Assembly (NCBI RefSeq): GCF_024746835.1
Contig: NZ_CP080531.1
Coordinates: 1,426,001-1,490,000 of the forward strand
Source: Mesorhizobium sp. AR02
GTDB lineage: Bacteria > Pseudomonadota > Alphaproteobacteria > Rhizobiales > Rhizobiaceae
Length of the DNA stretch: 64,000 nucleotides
Direction: 5' to 3'
The notes under the pieces were generated by a model, which worked only from the letters and a program-made list of their open reading frames with translations, made no database searches and had not been told where the DNA came from. A program made the position numbers and the translations under genes. Positions 47,457 through 56,773 of this stretch are shown piece after piece. The number at the start of each line of letters is the position of its first letter. Positions within the stretch are counted from its first letter, which is position 1.

Positions 47457-48968
47457 ATGCCCACTGCCCTGACCCGTCGAGGCATCGTCGTTCTGTCCGC
47501 CGCATGCCTGGCGTGCCTGATGTTCGGGCTGGAGATTTCAAGCGTTCCCACCATCCTGCCGACATTGGAGCAGGAGCTGCATGCCGACTTCAGGCAATTG
47601 CAATGGGTGATGAATGCTTACACGATCGCGGTCACGACCGTGCTGATGGCGGTCGGCACCATCGCGGACCGCTACGGACGCAAGCGCGTCTTCCTGGTTT
47701 CCATCGCCGCCTTCGGCCTGACATCGCTGATCTGCGGCCTGGCGGACGACGTATCGACCTTGATCGCTGCCCGGTTCCTGCAAGGTTTGAGCGGCGGCGC
47801 GATGCTGATCTGCCAGCTCGCCGTGCTGTCGCATGAATTCCGGGAAGGGCGCGAACGCGCCGTCGCCTGGGGCTGGTGGGGCGTCATCTTCGGTGTCGGC
47901 CTCGGCTTCGGGCCTATCATCGGCGGCGGCATCGTCGCGGTTTCGAGCTGGGAATGGGTGTTCCTCATCCACGTGCCGGCAGCGGTCGTGGCGTTCGTGC
48001 TGGCTTTGACGGGCGTCCATGAATCGAAGGACCCGCAGGCGGGCAAGCTCGATCTGGCGGGCATCGTGACGCTGGCGCCATCGGTCTTCTGTCTCGTCTT
48101 CTACATCACGCAGGGACCGGATCTCGGTTTCGCCAGTCCGGCCGCGCTGACGATCCTCGGCATCTCGATCGCGAGCTTCATCGCCTTCCTCATCGCCGAG
48201 AAGGTTAGCAAGCGCCCCATGTTCGACTTCTCGGTCTTCCGGATCCGACCCTTTTCCGGCGCGATCGTCGGCTCGGCCGCGATGAACCTCTCCTATTGGC
48301 CGTTCATGATCTACCTGCCGATCTGGTTTCATGCCGGACTGGGCTATGACAGCGTCGCCACCGGTCTTGCCTTGCTCGCCTACACGCTGCCGACGCTCGT
48401 GATGCCACCATTGGCGGAGCGGCTTTCGCTGCGCTACCAGCCCGGCATCATCATTCCGGCGGGGCTCGCCATCATCGGTGTCGGCTTCATCCTGATGAAG
48501 TTCGGCAGCGCCGCCGCGCGGCCGGACTGGCTGACGATGCTGCCTGGCTGCCTGATCGCCGGAACCGGCCTCGGGATCACCAACACGCCCGTCACCAACA
48601 CGACGACGGGTTCCGTTTCGAGCGACCGGGCGGGCATGGCATCGGGCATCGACATGAGCGCCCGCATGGTCTCGCTGGCGGTGAACATAGCGGTGATGGG
48701 CTTTATCCTGGCGAGCGGCGTGCTGGCGCATCTGAGCGAAGCCCTACCCGACCTCGACGCCAGCCAGCTGCGTCTCTTCGCCGACGGCATCGCTGCCGGA
48801 AATCCCAACCCCGGTCTTGCCGATGCCGTCGTCCACGATGCGCTGCGCGACGGCTTTGGCTGGGTGATGCTCTATGGCGGCATCGGCGTCTGGATCATGG
48901 CCGCCATCAGCTTCGCGAGCTTCAACGCCTGGCCGGCGCGGCGGACAGAGGTCCAGTGTTCCGATTGA
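47457..48968 (+). CDS. MFS exporter, DHA2 (EmrB/QacA) type
   Basis: Inner-membrane drug:proton antiporter of 503 aa with about 14 hydrophobic segments. Family landmarks are the N-terminal LEQELHADFRQLQWVMNAYT, IADRYGRKRVFLVS (loop 2-3), RFLQGLSGGAMLICQLAVLS, and the motif-C-like GWWGVIFGVGLGFGPIIGG. The ATG lies at the start of MPTALTRRGIVVLS, after GAAAGG. Adjacent divergent lysR is the likely regulator. The substrate is unknown. Confidence 0.9.
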   Translation: MPTALTRRGIVVLSAACLACLMFGLEISSVPTILPTLEQELHADFRQLQWVMNAYTIAVTTVLMAVGTIADRYGRKRVFLVSIAAFGLTSLICGLADDVSTLIAARFLQGLSGGAMLICQLAVLSHEFREGRERAVAWGWWGVIFGVGLGFGPIIGGGIVAVSSWEWVFLIHVPAAVVAFVLALTGVHESKDPQAGKLDLAGIVTLAPSVFCLVFYITQGPDLGFASPAALTILGISIASFIAFLIAEKVSKRPMFDFSVFRIRPFSGAIVGSAAMNLSYWPFMIYLPIWFHAGLGYDSVATGLALLAYTLPTLVMPPLAERLSLRYQPGIIIPAGLAIIGVGFILMKFGSAAARPDWLTMLPGCLIAGTGLGITNTPVTNTTTGSVSSDRAGMASGIDMSARMVSLAVNIAVMGFILASGVLAHLSEALPDLDASQLRLFADGIAAGNPNPGLADAVVHDALRDGFGWVMLYGGIGVWIMAAISFASFNAWPARRTEVQCSD

Positions 48969-48985
48969 ACGGGCGCCGCAGGCAT

Positions 48986-49645
48986 TCAGCTGTTGGTCTG
49001 CAACGGGTCGCTGCCGATCTTGGACAAAAGGATCACCGCCTGGGTGCGGCTGTCGACGCCGAGCTTCTGCAGGATGGCCGAGACATGTGCCTTGATGGTC
49101 GCCTCGGAGACGCCGAGCTCATAAGCGATCTGCTTGTTGAGCAAGCCTTCGGCCAGCATGCCGAGAACGCGGGTCTGCTGCGGCGTCAGCGCCTGCAGGC
49201 GCTTAATCAGGTCCGATATTTCGGGGTCGCGCTCGACACCGAGATCGACACCGACGGGCGCCGCGATGTCGCCGGCGAGCACCGATTGCACGGCGTTGCG
49301 GATCTCCTCCATGCTGGCCGATTTGGAGATGAAGCCGGATGCGCCAAGATCGAGCGCACGCCTGATGGTCGCTGGATCGTCATGCGCCGAGACAACGATC
49401 AGCGGCACCGCCGGATGGATGCCGCGCAGCGAAATCAGGCCGGAGAGACCGCTGGCGCCCGGCATCGACAGGTCGAGCAGCACCAGATCGACATCCTCAT
49501 TGGCCACGACCAGCGCCTTGGCGCTTTCAAAATCGCCGGCCTCGTGGATCGCGGCGACATTACCGATGCCGGCAAGCGCTTCGCGCAGCGCGCCGCGAAA
49601 CAGCGGGTGATCGTCGGCGATGACGAAAGAATAGCCTGACGGCAA
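48986..49645 (-). CDS. NarL/LuxR-type response regulator
   Basis: A 219-aa two-component regulator. The receiver domain shows FVIADDHPLFRGALREAL, the phosphoacceptor Asp in LVLLDLSMPGASGL, and the Lys of GFISKSAS. The C-terminal helix-turn-helix is LTPQQTRVLGMLAEGLLNKQ, continuing through VSEATIKAHVSAILQKL. No histidine kinase is adjacent. The nearest without a partner is the symporter-domain hybrid kinase at 40114-43602, and similar kinase/NarL-regulator sets (ErcS'-ErdR) occur in Pseudomonas; a link here is inference. Confidence 0.92.
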   Translation of the reverse strand: MPSGYSFVIADDHPLFRGALREALAGIGNVAAIHEAGDFESAKALVVANEDVDLVLLDLSMPGASGLSGLISLRGIHPAVPLIVVSAHDDPATIRRALDLGASGFISKSASMEEIRNAVQSVLAGDIAAPVGVDLGVERDPEISDLIKRLQALTPQQTRVLGMLAEGLLNKQIAYELGVSEATIKAHVSAILQKLGVDSRTQAVILLSKIGSDPLQTNS

Positions 49646-49771
49646 ATGTCCCTCCCCGAATCCCGTCGATGATTTTTAAGCTTTTCGGGACCAGTCGGAC
49701 GATTATGAGAGGCTGCGCGCTGTTTTCAAGCGGCAAAACCAGCGCGCCGCGTTTTCCCTTGCCTATAGCGC

Positions 49772-50206
49772 TCAGGTCTTCTGCGAATTGAGCTGAGCGC
49801 CGTTGCCGTTATCCTTGTCCATATCCTTGACGATGCCCATGAAGCCCTTCAGGAACCGCTCCATGTAGCTCATCGTCTTGTTGAAATCCTCCTCGCTCGG
49901 CAGTTTCGATTCCAGCCGAGCGGACAGCGAATTCTCGAGCTTGGTGACGCGCTCGTCCATTGCCTTCATCGAGGTCTGCAGGCGGTCGATTTCGTCCTGG
50001 AAAGCGGCGCGTTCGTCGGCCGCCACCTTGCAGACGAGTTGACCGGAGCGTTCCTCGCAGATCGACATCGCACCGGTCTGCGTGTCCATGCGGACATAAC
50101 CGTTGGCGGATTTTTCCAGCCGGTAGCGGTCGGTTTCTTCCGAGTAGGCGGAGGCCGCGACCAGTGAAACGAGCGCGGCGGGGATCAAGATGTGTTGCAG
50201 ACGCAT
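49772..50206 (-). CDS. Hypothetical periplasmic protein with coiled coil
   Basis: A 144-aa protein with a Sec signal (MRLQHILIPAALVSLVAASA, cleavage near YSEE). The middle contains two cysteines (ICEERSGQLVCK) that may form a disulfide. A heptad-like helix follows (FQDEIDRLQTSMKAMDERVT, then KLENSLSARL), suggesting oligomerisation. GGAGG lies 5 bases before the ATG at 50206. It is divergent from the DUF952 gene. No family with a known function is recognised. Confidence 0.75.
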   Translation of the reverse strand: MRLQHILIPAALVSLVAASAYSEETDRYRLEKSANGYVRMDTQTGAMSICEERSGQLVCKVAADERAAFQDEIDRLQTSMKAMDERVTKLENSLSARLESKLPSEEDFNKTMSYMERFLKGFMGIVKDMDKDNGNGAQLNSQKT

Positions 50207-50313
50207 GTTGTCCTCCATGGCCAAGGCCTGAAATATCGCATGTTTGCGCCGGAAATGGGGAAGACCCTTGGCGTGGCCTTCCCCACACGACTGGTTCGGA
50301 CTATAGCGCAACC

Positions 50314-50664
50314 ATGTCTCAGTTTATCTACAAGATAACCCCGCAAGCGCCTTGGCGCGAGGCCGAAGCCAGTGGCCGCTTCACCGGCGCGCCGATCGAC
50401 GTCGCCGACGGCTTCATCCACTTCTCCACGGCAGCGCAAGTCCGGGAAACCGCGGCAAAGCATTTTTCCGGCCAGACAGACCTTCTGCTGGTCGCCATCG
50501 ACGACGCCAACCTGGGCGACGCGCTGAAATACGAGGTTTCGCGCGGCGGCGCGCTGTTTCCGCATCTTTACGGCGTACTGGAGCTGGACACCGTGCTGTG
50601 GGTCAAACCGTTGCCGCTTGGTGCCGACGGCGCGCACCAGTTCCCGCCGCTGGAGGCCGAATGA
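50314..50664 (+). CDS. DUF952 family protein
   Basis: A 116-aa cytoplasmic protein of the DUF952 family, recognised by IYKITPQAPWREAEASGRF, then DGFIHFSTAAQVRETAAKHF and HLYGVLELDTV. The fold is thought to be related to ADP-ribosyltransferase-like proteins, but the function is unknown. Its stop overlaps the pyrD start (ATGA), an arrangement that implies co-translation with pyrimidine synthesis. Confidence 0.88.
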   Translation: MSQFIYKITPQAPWREAEASGRFTGAPIDVADGFIHFSTAAQVRETAAKHFSGQTDLLLVAIDDANLGDALKYEVSRGGALFPHLYGVLELDTVLWVKPLPLGADGAHQFPPLEAE

Positions 50665-51740
50665 GTCTGTTCGACCGGCTTGGCCAAAAACTGCTGTTCA
50701 CATTCGATCCGGAAACCGCGCATGGCATGTCGATCGCGGCGTTGCGCTGCGGCCTGCCGGTCGGCGCGCGGACGGTGCGCGACATCAGGTTGAAGGTCAG
50801 CCTCTGCGGTCTCGATTTCCCCAACCCGCTCGGCATGGCCGCCGGCTACGACAAGAACGCTGAGGTGCCCGACGCGTTGCTTGGCCTCGGTTTCGGCTTT
50901 GCCGAAGTCGGCACGGTCACGCCACTGCCGCAGGCCGGCAACCCGAAGCCGCGCATCTTCCGGCTGACCGCGGACGAAGCGGTGATCAACCGGCTGGGTT
51001 TCAACAATGAGGGTCATGCGGCGGCCGAAAGGCGTCTTGCCGCACGCAAGGGGCGCACTGGCATCGTCGGCGTCAACATCGGCGCCAACAAGGACAGCAC
51101 CGACCGCGTCAGTGACTATGAGCGCGGCGTCGCCCGCTTCGCCTCCTATGCCAGTTACCTGACAGTCAACATCTCGTCGCCCAACACGCCCGGCCTGCGC
51201 AACATGCAGGCGCGCGAGCAGCTTGGCGAGTTGTTGTCGCGTGTCATGGCCGCGCGTGCTTCAGCCACAGCGCAACCGCCCATTTTCCTGAAGATCGCGC
51301 CGGATCTGGTCGAGGCCGAGCTGGAAGACATCGCCGCCGAGGTCGTTGAAAAACGGATCGACGGCGTCATCGTCTCCAACACCACCATTTCGCGGCCGCC
51401 GCTGCGCAGCGGCGACACCTCGCGTGAGGCCGGCGGGCTTTCGGGAAAACCGCTGTTCGAACGCTCGACCATCGTGCTGGCGAAGATGCGCAAGCTGCTC
51501 GGGCCGGACATCGCCATCGTCGGGGTGGGCGGCGTCGATTCCGCCGAGACCGCGCTGGAGAAGATCCGCGCGGGTGCCGATCTCGTCCAGCTCTACACCA
51601 GCATGATCTATGCCGGGCCGGCCCTGCCGGGCCGGATCGTCGCCGGGATGGCAGGCCTAGTGGAAAAAGAGCGGCTGAAATCCATTCGCGAGTTGCGCGA
51701 TAGCCACCTCGATCAATGGGCGTCCAAGCTGCTCAGCTGA
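50661..51740 (+). CDS. pyrD: Dihydroorotate dehydrogenase (quinone), class 2
   Basis: Oxidises dihydroorotate to orotate and passes electrons to quinone at the inner membrane; 359 aa. The N-terminal extension typical of class 2 enzymes is present (MSLFDRLGQKLLFTFDPETA). FMN and substrate sites are in NPLGMAAGYDKN, INRLGFNNEG, the catalytic-Ser segment NISSPNTPGLR, and VSNTTISRP. Coupled to DUF952 upstream; its last 8 bp overlap the convergent MATE gene. Confidence 0.96.
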   Translation: MSLFDRLGQKLLFTFDPETAHGMSIAALRCGLPVGARTVRDIRLKVSLCGLDFPNPLGMAAGYDKNAEVPDALLGLGFGFAEVGTVTPLPQAGNPKPRIFRLTADEAVINRLGFNNEGHAAAERRLAARKGRTGIVGVNIGANKDSTDRVSDYERGVARFASYASYLTVNISSPNTPGLRNMQAREQLGELLSRVMAARASATAQPPIFLKIAPDLVEAELEDIAAEVVEKRIDGVIVSNTTISRPPLRSGDTSREAGGLSGKPLFERSTIVLAKMRKLLGPDIAIVGVGGVDSAETALEKIRAGADLVQLYTSMIYAGPALPGRIVAGMAGLVEKERLKSIRELRDSHLDQWASKLLS

Positions 51741-53073
51741 ACGCTGTCCGCATCCGCAGCTGCAGGATCGTCAGCAGGCTGAAGCCGCGCACTACCAGGA
51801 AAATGTGCAGCGCCGCCCACAGGCCGTGATTGCCGAAGGCCGGCGCCAAGGTCAGCAGCGCAGCCGCGAAGACGAGGAAGGACAGCAACATCATGTTGCG
51901 CATGTCGCGCGACCAGGTCGCGCCGATGAAGACGCCGTCCATCTGGAACGCCAGCACACCGCTCAGCGCGGTGAACGCCGCCCAGGGCAAATAGATATCG
52001 GCCACCGAGCGGACCTCCTGCGATGTCGTGACGACGGCGACCAGATTGGCGCCGGCCAAGAGCAGCACCAGGGTTGCGGCTCCGGCCAGCCCGAAACCCC
52101 AGAACAGGGTCAACCGCACCGCCTGCCGGAAGGGCTGCTCGGCACGCGCGCCGACGGCACGGCCCGCGAGCTGTTCGGCGGCGGTGGCAAAACCGTCGAG
52201 GAAATAGCCGGCGACGAGGAAGAAATTCATCAGGACCGCATTGGCAGCCAGCGTCACCGTGCCGAACTGTGCGCCCTGGCGGGTGAACAGCGCGAAGGCG
52301 GCGAGCAGCGAGAATGAGCGGATCATGATGTCGCGGTTGAGCGACAGCATGCGCAGGAAGGCGCTCATGTCGAGCAGCCGATGGCGCGGCAAGGACGGGG
52401 TCGAGCGGAAGCGCAGCACGACGATGGCGAGACCCAGCAGCATCGCCAGGAATTCGCCCGTAACGGTCGCCCAGGCGACGCCGGCGACGCCCCAGCCGAG
52501 CTTCAGGCCAAGCAGGAAGCAGAGCGCGATGTTGATGCCGTTGAGCAACAGCTGCAGCACAAGGCCGAGCCCGCCCTCGCCGCGCCCCAGCACATAGCCG
52601 AGGATGGCATAGTTGATCAGCGAGAAGGGCGCGGCAAGCAGCCTGATCCTGATGTAGACGCCCATCGCCTCGCTGACCCGTGGTTCGGCACCCATGAACC
52701 ACTGGCCACCGACGGCGATCAGCGGGGAAAGCGCCGCCAGCAAAATGCCGGCAACGACCGCGATCAGCACGGCGCGCCAGAACACTGCCTGTTCCTCGAG
52801 CGCGTCGCCGCGCCCGAAAGCCTGTGCGACGAGACCAGTGGTGCCGGAGCGCAGGAAATTGAAGGTGGTGAAGACAACACTGAACACCAGCGATCCCGCG
52901 GCTAGGCCGCCGAGAAGGGCCGCGTCGCCGAACTGCCCGACAACCGCCGTGTCGACAAGGCCGAGCATCGGCGTGGTCAGATAGGCAAGCGTCATCGGCA
53001 CCGCAATGGCGAGCACGGAACGGTTGGTGACGACAAAAGATCTGGCGTCGGCTGGGATTGCACCCTTGTCCAA
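51733..53073 (-). CDS. MATE family efflux transporter (DinF-like)
   Basis: Inner-membrane multidrug/toxin antiporter of about 446 aa with about 12 hydrophobic segments. The N-terminal SVLAIAVPMTLAYLTTPMLG and VDTAVVGQFGD are the MATE signature; GYVLGRGEGGLGLVLQLLLN belongs to the first half, and FLDGFATAAEQLAGRAVGA to the second. The start is uncertain: there is no good ATG, and TTG 53073, GTG 53019 and GTG 53136 are all possible. The frame stays open into the divergent gene at 53206, which sets an upper limit. Confidence 0.85.
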   Translation of the reverse strand: MDKGAIPADARSFVVTNRSVLAIAVPMTLAYLTTPMLGLVDTAVVGQFGDAALLGGLAAGSLVFSVVFTTFNFLRSGTTGLVAQAFGRGDALEEQAVFWRAVLIAVVAGILLAALSPLIAVGGQWFMGAEPRVSEAMGVYIRIRLLAAPFSLINYAILGYVLGRGEGGLGLVLQLLLNGINIALCFLLGLKLGWGVAGVAWATVTGEFLAMLLGLAIVVLRFRSTPSLPRHRLLDMSAFLRMLSLNRDIMIRSFSLLAAFALFTRQGAQFGTVTLAANAVLMNFFLVAGYFLDGFATAAEQLAGRAVGARAEQPFRQAVRLTLFWGFGLAGAATLVLLLAGANLVAVVTTSQEVRSVADIYLPWAAFTALSGVLAFQMDGVFIGATWSRDMRNMMLLSFLVFAAALLTLAPAFGNHGLWAALHIFLVVRGFSLLTILQLRMRTAFS

Positions 53074-53205
53074 GGGATTGCTGCCTTGCTGATTGCTGCT
53101 TGATCGAAGAGCCGATGTGCCCCATTTTCCAACCACCGCGCAATCATTCTTCCCGCGACGGCCAACCGAAATCCCGGTCTGGCGCGAAGCCGCCGGAACC
53201 CAGTC

Positions 53206-54108
53206 ATGCCCCTGCAGATCGTCCACCACCCCGACTACGATGCCGGCTTCGCCACCAACCACCGCTTCCCGATGAGCAAGTATCCGCTGCTGATGGAGAC
53301 CTTGCACGCACGCGGCCTGGCCGGACCCGAGGCACTTAACACAGCCGAACCCGCGCAGGCGTCATGGCTGAAGCTTGCCCATGCGGCCGACTATGTCGAT
53401 CAGGTCATCAGCTGTTCGGTGCCGGAAAAAATCGAACGCGAGATCGGCTTTCCGGTCGGCCCCCGCGTCTCGCTGCGTGCGCAGCTTGCCACCGGCGGCA
53501 CGATACTGGCGGCGCGGCTTGCCTTGCGCCATGGCATTGCCTGCAACACCGCCGGCGGCAGCCATCATGCGCGGCGCGCGCATGGCGCCGGCTTTTGCAC
53601 CTTCAACGACGTCGCCGTCGCCTCGCTGGTGCTGCTCGCCGAGAGTGCCGCACAAAACATCCTGGTCGTCGATCTCGACGTGCATCAGGGTGACGGCACT
53701 GCGGACATTCTGAGCGATGAGCCGCGCGTGTTCACCTTTTCCATGCATGGCGAGCGCAACTACCCCGTGCGCAAGATCGCTTCCGATCTCGACATCGCAC
53801 TGCCCGACGGCACGGGCGATGTCGCCTATCTGGAAAGGCTGGCCGCCATCCTGCCGGAATTGTCGGCGAGGGCGCACTGGGACATCGTTTTCTACAATGC
53901 CGGCGTCGACGTCCATGCCGAGGACCGGCTCGGCAGGCTGGCGCTTTCCAATGATGGCCTGCGCGCCCGCGATACGATGGTGATCGATCGTTTCCGCGCG
54001 ATCGGCATTCCCGTCTGCGGTGTCATCGGCGGCGGTTATTCCACCGATGTGCCTGCGTTGGCGGCACGGCATGCCATCCTGTTCGAGGTGGCTTCCGGCA
54101 CGGCTTGA
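53206..54108 (+). CDS. Histone-deacetylase-family amidohydrolase
   Basis: A zinc-dependent deacetylase-fold protein of 300 aa (AcuC/aphA-like superfamily). Catalytic and zinc-binding segments are complete: GGSHHARRAHGAGFCTFND (tandem His), VVDLDVHQGDGTADI and NAGVDVHAEDRLG; the late Tyr is in GGGYSTDV. Bacterial members act on acetylated polyamines, acetoin-pathway proteins or other amides, and the substrate here is open. It is divergent from the MATE exporter. Confidence 0.9.
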   Translation: MPLQIVHHPDYDAGFATNHRFPMSKYPLLMETLHARGLAGPEALNTAEPAQASWLKLAHAADYVDQVISCSVPEKIEREIGFPVGPRVSLRAQLATGGTILAARLALRHGIACNTAGGSHHARRAHGAGFCTFNDVAVASLVLLAESAAQNILVVDLDVHQGDGTADILSDEPRVFTFSMHGERNYPVRKIASDLDIALPDGTGDVAYLERLAAILPELSARAHWDIVFYNAGVDVHAEDRLGRLALSNDGLRARDTMVIDRFRAIGIPVCGVIGGGYSTDVPALAARHAILFEVASGTA

Positions 54109-54151
54109 TACCTTGTGTCTTCGACCTGAAGCTCGAGAGCCGAAGACGTAG

Positions 54152-55582
54152 CTACAAGCTTCTCAGGAATATCAGGCTGGGAGCAAAAAAGTACTCGCCT
54201 CCCTGCATCTTGACGAAACCCTGAAAAGACAGCGTTGCGTCTCCAGCAGCCAGGTTGTCCCACTCTTTTTGCCAATGTTGCCCAGCGACAGGGCCTTGGC
54301 CAATGATGGGGTCGAGTTTCGACGGTTGCCCGCTCGCGGGAAAGGTAGGGTTGTTGGCCCAAGTCTGCTGCGTGAATTCGAACTGCGTGGCCAGTTCGCG
54401 ATTGTAGGCCATGAAGAGAAGCCCCACCTCGCCGGTCGGCAGCAGCGGACCTACCTTCGCATCAAATTCCGCGAGCGACTTGCTGTCAGGAATATCCGAA
54501 GGGTGAACCTGCCGGGGAACATCCTCATAGGGGATACCGCGGCGCGGCATCAGATGCTTGCGTTCATTCTCCGGCGTTTCAAAGCCGCCGGTGCCGCGCG
54601 GATTGACTTTGCGGATATGAGCCTGGAACGGACACCGTGCGCCTTTGTCGTTGTTATAGTTGAAGTCGTTGGGCGGATTGACCGCCTTTGCTTCGTCCGA
54701 GAGTGTCACCGGGGTGCCGTCTTCGAACCGCCCCACCACCATTGCTCCGGCCAATTCACGATCTTCACCGGAGAAGCCGAGTGCGGTTGCCAATTCCTGC
54801 TCTCTGCGTTTGAACATGCGCACGTTCTGATCCAGCTTGCGGAAAATAAAGTAACTTCCAAAACTTATTCCGTCAGCGGAACCTGGATCCGGGACCAGAG
54901 CAACGTCGAGAGAGGCCTCCGGATCCCATTCAGCGATGCCTGCATCGCGTGCTTCCTTGGCGCTGTCTTCCACAAGCATCAAAGGCTGACTCCGGCCATC
55001 CACATAGCCGAAATGCTCAATGCCATCATTGGCCTTGTTGAAAATGGCTCTGCCGTTCTGCTCCTTGACGATTATGGCTCCGGCATCAGTCAGGAGCGTC
55101 GCGATCGCATCGCGTTTCAGGCGCAAAGCCGTATCGTTTTCGCTGCCCACAAGAACCATTCCATCGATCTTGCCTCGGAACGGCGTCTCCCAGGAAGCAA
55201 CAGGAGGATCGCCCAATACGGCCGCTTTCATGCCTGTTCTGAAACCCGGATCGGCTGGAATGGCGCCGGAGGCCACTCCAAGAGCAGAATAGCCGGTGGC
55301 AGAAAGGAAAACCGAGACAAACGGCCTACCCGACTTGCCGGTTGCATGAAAATTATCTGCTTCGAGCAATTGCTGATAGGCGCTGGTGGCGTGATAGTTT
55401 GCGATCTCACGCAGGGCAGCTCGCATCTCGCGCTTCTTGGCAGCCGTTATCTTGAAAAAGATGTTCACGGTGGCGGGCCGACCATGGCCTTTCAGGATAT
55501 TTCCCTGCAGCGCAGCAAGCATCCTCTGCTCGTCGTGGCTGGCGCTCTTCCAGGAGAGCGGCTTCGTAAGATCTATCGCCAT
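54152..55582 (-). CDS. Dyp-type haem peroxidase
   Basis: A haem peroxidase of 476 aa, longer than the encapsulin-cargo type. The GxxDG motif is in HFGYVDGRSQP (near residue 200). The proximal haem histidine is in CPFQAHIRKVNPRG. There is no Tat or Sec signal, so it appears cytoplasmic. The ATG at 55582 follows GAGGGAAG; the frame opens upstream at 55627. It is a single gene preceded by an AT-rich region of about 240 bp. No encapsulin gene or iron-transport partner is adjacent. Confidence 0.88.
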   Translation of the reverse strand: MAIDLTKPLSWKSASHDEQRMLAALQGNILKGHGRPATVNIFFKITAAKKREMRAALREIANYHATSAYQQLLEADNFHATGKSGRPFVSVFLSATGYSALGVASGAIPADPGFRTGMKAAVLGDPPVASWETPFRGKIDGMVLVGSENDTALRLKRDAIATLLTDAGAIIVKEQNGRAIFNKANDGIEHFGYVDGRSQPLMLVEDSAKEARDAGIAEWDPEASLDVALVPDPGSADGISFGSYFIFRKLDQNVRMFKRREQELATALGFSGEDRELAGAMVVGRFEDGTPVTLSDEAKAVNPPNDFNYNNDKGARCPFQAHIRKVNPRGTGGFETPENERKHLMPRRGIPYEDVPRQVHPSDIPDSKSLAEFDAKVGPLLPTGEVGLLFMAYNRELATQFEFTQQTWANNPTFPASGQPSKLDPIIGQGPVAGQHWQKEWDNLAAGDATLSFQGFVKMQGGEYFFAPSLIFLRSL

Positions 55583-56073
55583 GATTTCTTCCCTCCGCCC
55601 GAGTTGAAAAAACGTGGCGAAAAGCAAGACTTGCCCTATAGCCGATCGCCATCCATCAAATTCTTCCTGCGCATTCTGCGAGTCTGATGGGAAACAATTG
55701 TCTCCAATTTTCTGAAAATATCCCGATTAAGCCTACTCCATCTCTATAGGCCTTACCCCATCCGGTCTTTCATGATGCTCCCCGCGGCCCGAAAACACAA
55801 TAGTACATCAAATAATTATGCATTTTATTCAATCATCTTATCAGAATTAGTAGATATCCTCTTGGAATCTTCCGATTTTCTTCATCAGGACAGATAGTTA
55901 TAATCTGAACCGATGTGATCACTTTTCAGCCCGCGATCTGGAAGGCGCCTACGGCGATTGCGATGTGCCGCACCAACCCGTCGCGGGCCATGACGGGTCT
56001 TGGCCCGGGCGGCGTACGGTGCCCTTCGCGGGCTGTCAGCTTTGAGGATGGATAGAACGCGCGCTTGACAGCG
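55583..56073. other. AT-rich intergenic region upstream of the peroxidase
   Basis: About 490 bp with no supported gene. The part from about 55690 to 55920 is unusually rich in A and T for this genome; the rest returns to normal composition. It presumably holds the peroxidase promoter. It could also be a scar of foreign DNA. Confidence 0.4.
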
Positions 56074-56337
56074 CTACTTCCGGTAGTTGGCGATCCTGAG
56101 CAGGATGAAGGCCGGCACCACGATCGCGGCACCCAGCAGGATGTAACCGAGGAAGCGGTCGATGGCGTGGAAGCCCAGGTTCCACAGGTCCATGAAGAAT
56201 TTCTGGATACCGTAGAACACATCCATCGGCGACCAGCCGAAGGCATTCATGACAAGGCCGACGAGGAACGACACCACCAGCAGCTTCAGGATCACCCTGA
56301 GCGGCGAGTCGCCGAGAAAGCGCGTCAGTGCGGACAA
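56074..56337 (-). CDS. Small membrane protein, DUF6460-like
   Basis: About 87 aa from the TTG at 56337, which follows GGGAG by 6 bases; the frame is open back to an ATG at 56403 with no ribosome-binding site. Two hydrophobic segments (VILKLLVVSFLVGLVMNAFG and FLGYILLGAAIVVPAFILLR) flank a short loop. The opening SALTRFLGDSPLRVILKLLV recalls a rhizobial membrane family (DUF6460, from memory). The function is unknown. Confidence 0.65.
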   Translation of the reverse strand: MSALTRFLGDSPLRVILKLLVVSFLVGLVMNAFGWSPMDVFYGIQKFFMDLWNLGFHAIDRFLGYILLGAAIVVPAFILLRIANYRK

Positions 56338-56773
56338 GGCCGTCTCCCGATTGAGATGCCCAGACTCACAGGCACGGTCCAGAGATACGTGCTCGGCGGC
56401 CATCCATCAAGCCAGCGCGGCTTGTGCGCGGGAAGCCTGGAACAGGTGATCGAGACTCCGGGCTTCCGACGGCCCGCAATTCTTAAATATAGGTAAACAA
56501 AATCAGTTTAATTTGTTGAAAATAAAGCACAAAATCGTCATTTTCGAATTTTGCGCAATGTGCGTGCAATTTTCACCTGCGAGACAGTCGGCGTCTTTCA
56601 GGTGACTAGTTGCGCGGCGCTCTGACCCCCTACCACAGCTGGCGAACGCCAATTTCAGGACCGTGCAGCCATCCCTGGAAGACACCAAATCGGAGCCTGA
56701 CCGCCCCAACGGTCATGCTCCCCGGGAATTAACCTGCGTACCGATTTGCCGGATGCGCGTTTGTGTTGGAGTA
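56338..56773. other. Intergenic region with AT-rich promoter segment
   Basis: About 436 bp without a supported gene. Roughly 56480-56575 is AT-rich and probably carries the promoter of the outer-membrane protein gene. Reading frames that extend the neighbouring genes into this stretch have no ribosome-binding sites. Confidence 0.4.

Noticed and set aside
54152..55582. Encapsulin cargo peroxidase
   Set aside because: No encapsulin shell gene is adjacent, and the protein ends in APSLIFLRSL without the usual Gly-rich cargo-loading tail.
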